From positions 297,514,058 to 297,578,057 of the forward strand of contig OY856409.1 of NCBI GenBank assembly GCA_963693085.1: a stretch of DNA of 64,000 nt. Reading direction: 5' to 3'. Below the pieces are notes generated by a model, which saw only the letters and a program-made list of their open reading frames with translations, did not search any database and was not told the DNA's origin. Positions 55,871 through 64,000 of this stretch are shown piece by piece; positions within the stretch are counted from its first letter, which is position 1, and every line of letters begins with the position of its first letter. The position numbers were made by a program, and so were the translations under genes. The stretch is from Alisma plantago-aquatica. Taxonomy: Eukaryota; Streptophyta; Magnoliopsida; Alismatales; Alismataceae.

Positions 55871-57635
55871 CTCAATATGGATCCATATTTAGTTTATCGA
55901 CATGCTAAGTATTTAATAACATATTAAAATTTTGCTATTTTTTGTTTTCTTACTATTATTAGGATTGGTTTTCTACTGTGTCGTCAAAGATATATAAGTA
56001 AAGATGTATTTTAATAGAGAACAATTGAGAAAAATCATGTTTTACAGTTATGTATTAGATAAATTTAATTTTAGTGCATTTGCTTAGCACGTATTGTTTG
56101 CTAGTTTTATTCAAATAAGCACATTGTACAGTAAACATCGTTCGAGCAATTCCATCTTGTACAAGTAAACACCTAAGAGCTTCTGCAACATCACTTAAAA
56201 TGCTCAACAATTAAAAACTGAACTGACCAGAAGAAACTATATACTTGCAGTTTGGATTGAGCTAGCGAACCATCCGGTTTGCAAATAACTTTGGGCCACT
56301 ACCATTAGGTTAGTTTATGTCATAGGTCGAGCCATGTCCATCCGAAGAATTAATGATTGCGACATGCAATGCAGGAAAAGAAGTTACTAAAAGCAGAAGT
56401 CGTGTCCAATCACAAGCCGTCTTATGCCATTTTTGTTCGGACCATTAAACTCAAATTTTTGTGCCAGTATCAACGCTAATGTTCTATTATGATGTCGTAT
56501 CAGAGATGTTGGGGTTCTCAAATTCGACGTGTATACATTCATAACAAAGTTCATTCCATAGTGGCACGATACAAAAAAAATGGAATCAATGATCCACCTA
56601 ATTTGAGCGTTTATCTAGTCATTTGTTGGACACGGAAGTCCTTTGTCGTGGATGCAAACCATAAAACAATCAAGAAATTTTATTCCAAAATTGGGTTGTG
56701 AGCTTATCTTCAATGCCATCTCAAATTTCATCTCGAAACTAAAATTCAGCATACAATTTGTTTTTGATATACTGGTCACATGGAAAGGACTAAAAGATAA
56801 ATATGCAAAAGGCCAAAAATATCGGGATTTTGCTATATACTGTATAACAATCTTGTTGTATACTGTATAACGAAGGTTCACGCCTTAAATGTATCTTAAC
56901 AAACATTCATATCTTCAATAATGAATACAACAAGGAGTCGATCATGCGCGATGCCAAACAAAATAAGCAGATGATAAAACATATATCACTCGTATCTACA
57001 GTTCTTATTCTACGATGGTTACATAAGTAGAGAAAATCTGGCTGTCAGATCTTTCTATCTGAGTTAAACATCAGTTATCATGTCGTGCATTCAGTGAACT
57101 TTCCGAGATTAATACAATCTTATCCTATTACAACTCATTGAGATGCACCAGTTCCAACTTTCATCTTCAAATGCAAAACCAATCATTTACGAAATTCCTT
57201 ATTGTCCTGAAAACTTGCTGTTTTATATCAAAACTCCGATACTCTAAATAATTGACCGCTACTGACATAAGATGTTGACTTGTCATAATGCTCGCAGTAA
57301 GTAGGAAAGATAGTCATTGGATAAGAACGTAGGAAAGGTAGAAAATATGCCAGTAACTAGATAAAACAGTAAAGAGGCTATACACTTGGTAACCTCATTC
57401 TAGCAAGTCCAATGAATCCAATGATAAAGATACAAGTTCACAGCTGAAAGTTACAGTTTATCCCCTAATGGGAAGGTTAAGCTGGCCACTGACCTCTGGC
57501 AAACGAAATCAATAACCCTAATCAAACTCAAAGACTTGCTAAGAGAGATGCCAGTTTTTACTGAAACTGTTGATATATCTTCATTAGAAAGAAAAAGCAA
57601 TAGCATTCCTATCTAATTAAATGATTCTATGTTTT
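55871..57635. other. Low-copy-looking intergenic sequence
   Basis: No recognised gene, repeat or element. It may contain the 3' untranslated region of the gene whose exon lies at 57636-57747. Confidence 0.35.
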
Positions 57636-57747
57636 TTAACTAATACATGTTGTAGTTTCTGTGATTGGTCGGTTGTACCTTTTAAATATCCTTTCTTGAT
57701 TTTCCTTCCACCAATCCTCAGCTTGTTGCTCTGCAAACCTTCGTTTG
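57636..57747 (-). CDS. Possible last exon of a BRX-domain protein gene (partial)
   Basis: On minus, an intron-like end TTGACAG is followed by an open stretch. It encodes KRRFAEQQAEDWWKENQERI and then FKRYN, a short tail, and TAA at 57638-57636. The RF-x3-A-x2-WW-x2-N-x-ERI-x3-Y spacing resembles the C-terminal half of a BRX domain, as in BREVIS RADIX or the RCC1/FYVE (PRAF) proteins, where it mediates protein-protein contacts. The beginning of the domain is not found in the next 700 bp, so upstream exons lie further right or are lost. It could be a gene end or a captured exon. The tail after the domain is unusual. Confidence 0.42.
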
Positions 57748-58420
57748 CTGTCAAGGCATTAGACAATTAGCACACAGGACAAGTGCATGATTACGGACAT
57801 TTCAGTGGTGTCAATAAATTTTAATCAACATGAGTGACACTCAAAAGATTAAAGCATTGCACAATGAAGGAACATTATTTTGGCTATAAGTAGACGTGTA
57901 TTAGAGATATCCAATCTTAGAACGTTCACTGGAAAATGAGATAAATGGCAATGTATTAATAGTCAATTAGGTACTGTTTCATCGTGAAAGCATCAACATG
58001 CAATCCTTTGAAGAAACTGAGATGCATAAATATCCACAAAAAAGTACATCGTCTTACATTGTTTGCGCAGAACAATGTTACCGTTTATTTAAATTATTGC
58101 ATAAAGATCTACAACGACATGTAAAAAGTTTGTTGTACTTGATAATGCTACCCACAAAATGAGTATTGTCAGTGTAGTGACCTAAATTATAAAGCTCATG
58201 TATATATCGTGGCTTGTTTGCTTGCAATATGCAAGAATCAAGCGAGGTTAGATCTCAATCTCATGTCAATGCCATAGATATGGTCATCTAAGTGCTTGTA
58301 CATGTGAGGTAAATAGCACAACATTGATCCTTAGTGACATCCAGTATCTCTAAATCTATAAAATACGAACTAAATAATCCAGCAGAGCTTGTGGAGAATC
58401 ACCTTTCAGACATGAGTATG
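57748..58420. other. Unassigned sequence, possible intron
   Basis: AT-rich. No exon-like stretch was found on minus that could supply the first half of the BRX-like domain. Confidence 0.3.
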
Positions 58421-58600
58421 TAGGGGTGAACAAATACCGGTCCAGACCGCTAGACCAAACTGGGCCGATCCATCCAGTCCAGTCCGGGCCGGGACCGTTA
58501 AGAAGTTCAATCTGCTCTGCAGTCTGTAAATTCGGAAGTCGGTCGCCAGTTTGGTCCAGTCCAAGACTGATCAAACAATGGACTAGACCGAAGACTGGTT
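58421..58600. mobile_element. Possible hAT-type terminal fragment
   Basis: TAGGGGTGAACAAATACCGGTCCAGACCG and repeated GGTCC/GGACC-rich words recall the subterminal part of hAT MITEs. No opposite terminus or 8-bp duplication could be found, so only a fragment is suggested. Confidence 0.3.
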
Positions 58601-59170
58601 TATGTATTAAATACCTTTATATTTGCAGTTATATTAAGTAAAAAACAAATAATTCATATATATAAACACTACTATATTGTACATGTTTGGTATTAATGTT
58701 ATATTAAAATTGGAAGTAACAGATGCGAGCCTTTGATATTCTAACCATTGATATGAGTCTATGGTCCAAATTTCATCATAACCGGAACTTCTTGTGGATC
58801 ACTATGAATTTCCAAAGTTAAATACCAACAAATCCCTTTCTCCCCCTTTTTGGGTCCGCTCAATCCCTCAGTCGGTCGGCTCCAGCAATGACCCAGATTT
58901 ATTTACCTTGGGCCCACATACAGCTGGCGCTGGAAGCGCGACCAGGGGCTCAATCAGGTGGCATCATTCCCTACCTCAGATGTTTAGAAAGTAGATGGCT
59001 TGGGCGTAGGGATTTTGCAGCCTAATTACATGTGTGGCATGCATATTCTTCCTCCAATTTTCTCTCCTTTGACTCCCTCTAACTTGTCCAATTTTTCCCA
59101 CCCTGTCTTGTGGCAAAATTGTGAACGCTTCGTGAAGATATTCATCTTGCTGCCATTTCTAAATTGAGAC
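58601..59170. other. Unassigned sequence upstream of the possible leader
   Basis: No gene assigned. It could contain a promoter of the plus-strand leader-like sequence at 59171. Confidence 0.3.
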
Positions 59171-59287
59171 CCTAAACCCTAGCTCTAGGAACCCTAACAA
59201 CTACCCATCTAAAAAAAAACCTCTCATCCACTTCATTTTCGCATCCCCGAATCCAAACGGCTATCCCTCGACCGTTGAAACCACCTT

Positions 59288-59336
<49 letters not shown>

Positions 59337-59660
59337 TTTTCCCTGGCAAGAAGCACCACCATGTGATTTGTCATCTTCCATGTGCTAAGTGTGAATGGGA
59401 AGGAGAGCAGCAACCGCCCAATCAAAACCTAGTCCATCGTAGACCAAGATCGGCTGGTATACATGTGCTCGCCCCACTCACACCCGTCTCCCTCACTTGT
59501 AGACCGGACTCATCTCCGCCACTTATCCCCTCAAGTTGCACCGTGGTCCGTTCATCTACGACCCCTATTTTTGTCGCCATTAAAGGTAAACCCCTCTCTG
59601 AAATTCAAGAAAAACATCAAGCCTTCATAAATTCATGTGTAATAATTCCTAACTCCAAAT
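59171..59660 (+). other. Possible 5' leader / first exon of an unknown host gene
   Basis: CCTAAACCCTAG contains a telo-box (AAACCCTA, 59174-59181). CCTCTCATCC and a (CT)n tract (59288-59332) follow, a combination common in plant 5' leaders. Sequence after it is GC-richer and open on plus from about 59345 to 59680, but there is no good ATG (the ATG at 59361 is followed by TGA). AAAG/GTAAACC at about 59586 is donor-like. No protein family is recognised. Confidence 0.25.
59288..59332 (+). repeat. (CT)n microsatellite
   Basis: This is about 45 bp of CT repeat. The minus-strand Arg-Glu ORF through it is an artefact. Confidence 0.95.
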
Positions 59661-59726
59661 ATTACAAAAAAATACTCTAAGATCGATCAGAAAAATGTGG
59701 GGAACCCATTAAAAATACTTGCAAGG

Positions 59727-59909
59727 TGTGAAAGAATATTGTATTGTACTGATTTGATTAATAAAAGAGGTACAGCCCTGTCCCTATATATAGGAGCAAG
59801 GGAGAAACCCTGAGACTTGGGACTCAAGTAATCTAAACGGGCCGAGATACTAAAGGCTCACTAACAAATTAACCCATTGACTAAATAGGCTAATATATAC
59901 TCTTTAACA
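59727..59909 (-). repeat. 3' LTR of the short-LTR element
   Basis: On minus it starts TGTTAAAGAGTATATATTAG and ends CTTTCACA. It contains a TATATATA core (plus 59777-59787 region). Confidence 0.92.
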
Positions 59910-60270
59910 CTCCCCCTCAAGTTGGATCATGGGTGAAACACATGTCCAAGCTTGGAGTTACAGGACTCGATAAAAGAAAAGATAGAAATGATAAAAGATA
60001 AATAGAAATGATAAATGTCACTCCCCATACAAAAGATTGATACCCCCCCTTAAACAATACTCCCCCTGGATCATACGATGGCACCTCTTTTCTTTGAAAT
60101 TGTATTCTGCAGGCTGGAGATTCTCGAGCACTGAGGAAGATCTTTTTTAGTGCATCTGGAATGACGAACATCTTAAATGAAACTTGAATACTGCAGCAGT
60201 AATTCGCCACTTGGAGCAGACGATCATCAATACCACGACTACGACAACTTCACTGGAATACATACTTAAT

Positions 60271-60440
60271 GTGGCACGAACGCGGATACACAGTGTCGAT
60301 GTAGCAATAGAGGAATCTTCAAATTGTCTGGGAAAACGTGCATAACATGGTACGAACGTGAATACACAGTGTCGATGTAGCAGTAGCGGAATCTTCAAAT
60401 TGTCTGGGAAGATGTGCATAACGTGGCACGAACACGAACG
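60271..60440. repeat. 76-bp tandem repeats inside the short-LTR element
   Basis: TGG(C/T)ACGAACG(C/T)G(G/A)ATACACAGTGTCG...AAATTGTCTGGGAA(A/G)A(C/T)GTGCATAAC starts at 60271, 60347 and (partial) 60423, exactly 76 bp apart. A degenerate copy begins near 60815. Confidence 0.85.
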
Positions 60441-61399
60441 GACGATATGCTGGTGATACGATGCAGGTATCATAACTCTGTCGCGTGAACCTTGAAGGCT
60501 TGACAGGAAAGGAGATAGCATCCATCAAGGAAAGTCCCAAGAAGATCAACGGAAGGTGATGCTAATACAACAGATGTAGCTCGAAGAAGACGTGGTAAAA
60601 ATAGCTCAGTGACGATAAAACTGGATGAATCAACCTTGCAGATGTAGACTTGGCATGCTTGAAATTGCTGAGCTTCTGAGAAGTCTGAAAAAACGCCCAT
60701 ATGTCTCTTAAGAATGCAACAAGAGTGATCAACTGAACCACCATAAATACCGAAAGAAGAGGAACTAAGAGGACTGAAATATGCGTAGCAAACTCTTGTC
60801 CTGACGTACATAATGTGGTATGGATGCGAGAAGCTCGGTGTCAACGCTGCAGTGGAGATCCTTCAATGCTATCTGGAAGTGGAGAACAAATGTGCTGAAC
60901 AATACGAAGCTCCATAGTAGCCTGAATACATATATCATCTCTTCTCATACCCTCTCTCATACATATTCTCTCACACTCTCTCTTCTCATCTCTTCCTCTC
61001 CTCTCTATCCCCCCGCACACCAAATACGATGAGAGTGAGTGTTTTGTGTGGAGAAATGGATATATGACCCCCCCCCTTGGTACGTGGAAAAAAGGGATAC
61101 ACACATGATGGGTGGGTGGGAAAGGAATTGGTGGATTTGAGAGGAATTTGTGATATGGAGATGTGTAATATGTGGAGAATGAAATCGATAACCATAGAGA
61201 ATATGCTAAATGGGTCAATTTAAGATCCGAGTAGAAAATTAAATGGATCTAATCCCGACCAGAAAAGGGGATTTGTTTGGCCCGTTAGGCTTAAAATTGG
61301 ATCTGATTAGCAAAAGATAGGACTGATTAAGGATCCGAATAACTTCAGGCATATTGTATAGGGGGCGGTAAAAAAATTGGGGTTGTTTGGTAGCGGTGG
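60441..61399. other. Interior of the short-LTR element, AT-richer half
   Basis: No recognised coding domain. Two further TACTCCCCCTGGATCATAC-like purine tracts occur just left of the repeats (about 60058). Confidence 0.4.
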
Positions 61400-62308
61400 A
61401 GAGATGGGTGATCGCCCGCAGTAGTCAGCAGCTTAATGGGCATAGATAATGGATGGCGGCAACAGTCTGGCTTAGAGTAGTGGCGGATCGGATTGGCTGA
61501 TGGCTAGTGCCAACCGTGGCTGTAGCAGCGAGATGACGAGCAGTAGATGGTTGGATTGTATCGCTCAGTTGATGTAGCACTTGGCCGAAACGGAGGAGAT
61601 GATAAAGGTCTCCTGCGCGGCTCCGTAGATATTGTAGGCCATGAGGCCGCAAGCAGAGCCAAGGGCGGAGCCTCTCCATGAGCGGCGGCGAAGGCTGATG
61701 CTGAGGACAACGGCGCGATGCAGCGGTAGAGGCGATGACCACTGTGATTTGCGACAGTGTTATATGTTGTTGTCCGATGGCTATTGCTGATGGGCGACGC
61801 AAATTGCTACGATGGTGGCGGCTATTGCAGAAGGCGGAGCCGGCTGGATGGATAGTGATGGCGATGGGGAGTGGCGACGTTGCTGCTGGATACAGGCAGC
61901 ACTTGCGCGGGATGCAGCGACTCTTCGAGAAAGAAGATGGGTGATGTTGGTCGGCAGACTAATGGTTGTTGGCTGACGGATGGCGAAGGTGACGATGGCG
62001 TCGGATATGTGATGGTCAGAAAGGAGATCACCGACGGTCAGCTTTGGATTTGGAAAACAGATTGCATGCCGGGAATTAGCGTCGACGTACAGATCTATGT
62101 GAAAGTGGGAGAAAAAGAGTCATGGAGGTCGGAAGTGCCTAGCGGGCAACCAGCCTAAGCCATGGCGATGGCGGCGGCCGCCCGCAGGTGGGCTCTCCCC
62201 ATGTTGTTCTCTATCTGAGAGAGGCGGCGGCCGGCCTGGGGCTGTGTTCTTCGGCGGCTAGGAGAGGAGGGAAGCGGAGGTGGCTAGGGTTCCCTCAGGA
62301 GCGAACAC
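61400..62308. other. GC-rich interior segment of the short-LTR element
   Basis: It is much richer in GC than anything around it, with CGGCGG and GATGGCG words. Open stretches exist on both strands (61425-61802 minus, 61871-62158 plus) but no domain is recognised. It could be captured host sequence or a structured leader. Confidence 0.45.
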
Positions 62309-62320
62309 GCTCTGCTACCA
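62309..62320 (-). promoter_or_regulatory. Primer binding site of the short-LTR element
   Basis: On minus this reads TGGTAGCAGAGC, one mismatch from the initiator tRNA-Met complement, with no spacer between LTR and site. Confidence 0.8.
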
Positions 62321-62502
62321 TGTGAAAGAATATTGTATTGTATTGATTCTATTAATAAAAGAGGTACAACCATGTCCTATATATAAGAGCAAGGGAGAAA
62401 CCCTGAGACTTGGGACTCAAGTAATCTAAACGGGTCGAGATACTAAAAGCCCGCTAACTAATTAACCCATTAACTAAATAGGCTAATATATACTCTTTAA
62501 CA
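62321..62502 (-). repeat. 5' LTR of the short-LTR element
   Basis: Near-identical partner of 59727-59909. The right flank CAAGG is the target duplication. Confidence 0.92.
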
Positions 62503-62636
62503 CAAGGCTAATCCCAATTCCTTCTTCACTAATATTCATAACTTTATAATGACTTAACCATGATGGTTGGCTCTAAAACCCTAGATTTGACTATGATCAA
62601 TACGTTTATGACTCTCTACCATAGGACAACTTGGAC

Positions 62637-63397
62637 CAATGTATCAGAAAGCGGGAAGCAGGAGGCGTGCGGACAGCACCCTGTAACCGATTAAGCGGTA
62701 GGTGGGCGATTAAGCGGGCGATTTTTGAAAAAGCGGGTGTCTAAATTTTATATATTTTTATACAAAATTACATGTATGTGTATATAAAAAATATATTTAT
62801 AAGGAACTTCTATACATATCTAATCAGCAAATCAGTGATTAACTAAGTATTCATCAATACTTACTATTAATCAGTATCTCTAATGACTAAAATCAGCAAG
62901 CAGATCATTAATTGTAAATAACAAACTATGAATTGTTGAATTAAAGTATAAAGTAATACTAACCAGTAGTACCAATCATTAATCACTGAAACCAGCAAGT
63001 AAATCAGTAAAACTAATCATGCATTACTAGTATAATAGAGCAATAGGATATTTACTTAGATATATTACAGCAGTACCCTATTATATACAGCTTACATACA
63101 AAGTTTGCATTCTAAAGTAGGACTAGGTATATCATAGAACATTTAATGTATACAAGCTTCATATATTATACTCAATACTACTTGGATTATATAATTAATT
63201 AACATTACATGCTTACAGCAGCATTTTTTTCAAAAAACGGGAAAAAAGCGGGAAAAAAGCGGGTGAAGCGGGAAAAAAGTGGGCGTTTTTTTAAAATCCG
63301 CTCAAGTGGGCGCTTAAGGGCGATATTAGGTGGATGGGCTTTGCTGCCCGCTTAAGAGGCCGCTCAAGCGGCTAGGCGGCCATTTTTTAATTCACTG
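62637..63397. mobile_element. hAT-type non-autonomous DNA transposon (761 bp)
   Basis: An exact 8-bp duplication ACTTGGAC (62629-62636 and 63398-63405) flanks ends CAATGTATCAGAAA and the complement of CAGTGAATTAAAAAA, which match at most positions. Near both ends lie clusters of GCGGGCGATTAAGCGG, AAGCGGGAAAAAAGCGGG and CCGCTTAAGCGG-type words, in opposite orientation at the two ends. The middle is AT-rich with CAGTA/AATCAG repeats. No transposase. Confidence 0.83.
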
Positions 63398-63405
63398 ACT
63401 TGGAC

Positions 63406-64000
63406 GAATCCTGAGATCAAATACCCATCTTGATGACTAATGGAGAACCTAGATTAACTCTTAATCTTTATTTAATGTTTATGTTGAGGAAAATAAAATG
63501 AAACTCAATTTTGGGCATCTACTCTATCTTTGTGGTTATTAATCCTTAATGTGATCCAATCTTATTGGTTCCACTTTCAGATCTTGAAAACCTATATGGA
63601 AAATCATAATTGAATCTCAACTTGAAAGTTGAAACTCATGATAACGACCATATTGACCCTTGATGTTGCTTCGAAAAGCGGTCCACGCGGCAGCATATGC
63701 TCACTCTTATACCTTTGCTAATTAAGCAACCGATTTATACTACGCTTTTTTGATAGACCACTACTGACGTTCATGTGCACACATGCATGCACACATACAA
63801 ATATATATTTCCATATACACATTTATTACACTTAAATAAAGTCATGTTTTTATATGTTACATTTTAATATATAGAACAAATTATCATACACCTACTTGTA
63901 CCATTATATATAGACCTTAATTACATTCATACATATACTTGCATTATATATCGATATATACACACATATTCAGCACATATTTATTTGTTTATCTATGCAT
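63406..64000. other. AT-rich unassigned sequence
   Basis: No gene or repeat recognised. It is rich in ATATATA and CACACAT words toward the right edge. Confidence 0.35.

Larger units (their letters stand above)
59727..62502 (-). mobile_element. Young non-autonomous LTR element with short LTRs (TRIM/LARD-like)
   Basis: LTRs 59727-59909 and 62321-62502 (183 and 182 bp) are almost identical. They are flanked by a perfect CAAGG duplication (59722-59726 and 62503-62507). On minus the order is LTR, primer site TGGTAGCAGAGC directly abutting (complement of 62309-62320), an interior of about 2.4 kb, a polypurine tract (complement of CTCCCCCTCAAG, 59910-59921), LTR. No gag or pol homology. The interior has a GC-rich half (61400-62320) and an AT-richer half with 76-bp tandem repeats. 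The primer site suggests a copia helper. Confidence 0.9.

Noticed and set aside
58421..58600. Complete hAT MITE near 58.4 kb
   Set aside because: Only one hAT-like end is visible. No second terminus or target duplication, so listed as a possible fragment only.
59172..59381. Arg-Glu repeat ORF on minus
   Set aside because: Translation of the (CT)n microsatellite.

Overview
The window is repeat-dense plant nuclear DNA, almost certainly from a eudicot. The evidence is Ty3/gypsy elements of the Athila lineage with a tRNA-Asp-type primer site and an ORF1/env-like third ORF, Ty1/copia elements (one of the SIRE type), an En/Spm (CACTA) transposase remnant, L1-type LINEs with an RNase H, and hAT and Tourist-like non-autonomous DNA elements. 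AT content is high. No intact host gene is visible. The only host-like pieces are a short minus-strand exon near 57.7 kb that resembles the end of a BRX domain, and a possible 5' leader near 59.2 kb.

Layout. (1) 1-34149 is an old minus-strand Athila element, called Athila(-) here. Its 5' LTR is at about 32480-34149 and gag, pol and the ORF1-like gene run right to left. Its 3' LTR lies off the left edge. A plus-strand Athila element, Athila(+), 1461-24492, sits inside the ORF1-like gene. When Athila(+) and one target-site copy are removed, the minus-strand frame joins in register. Athila(+) itself carries a non-autonomous copia element in its 5' LTR (1962-8860, target duplication GGAAT) and a 932-bp Tourist-like element in gag (11728-12659, target duplication TAA). 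Athila(-) also took a 5'-truncated LINE in its reverse transcriptase (29313-29859). (2) 34150-39786 is a SIRE-type copia element on minus, with pol and an env-like ORF. (3) 39787-about 40650 is a plus-strand Athila-like post-pol fragment. (4) About 40655-42961 is the gag-protease end and LTR of a second copia element on minus. It abuts (5) a CACTA TNP2-like transposase remnant on plus (42962-about 47000). (6) 47.7-49.7 kb holds tandem copies of a roughly 0.9-kb unit, two of which contain long (AT)n tracts. (7) 49.73-53.77 kb is a decayed LINE on minus. (8) 54.4-55.9 kb is a degenerate tandem-repeat field. (9) 59727-62502 is a young 2.8-kb non-autonomous LTR element with 182-183 bp LTRs. (10) 62637-63397 is a hAT-type non-autonomous element.

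The most striking pattern is a recurring regulatory-looking architecture. Unrelated LTR retrotransposons here each carry their own family-specific array of short palindromes or hairpins built on a CGACCG/CGGTCG (or CGATCG) core: CCACGACCGTGG in Athila(+), GACCGCGGTCGCGGT-like in Athila(-), and CTCGGTCGA...TCGACCGAG in the copia element. Sites are phased at about 15-20 bp in two families and about 23-27 bp in others. The arrays sit in the LTR U3 just upstream of a TATA box. In three Athila-type elements they occur again between pol and the third ORF, again with a TATA-like motif after at least one array. This looks like a duplicated or convergent promoter module. It could let the third ORF be transcribed from an internal promoter.

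No gene products obviously cooperate here. All element ORFs are broken, mostly by stops that fit C-to-T decay of methylated DNA.
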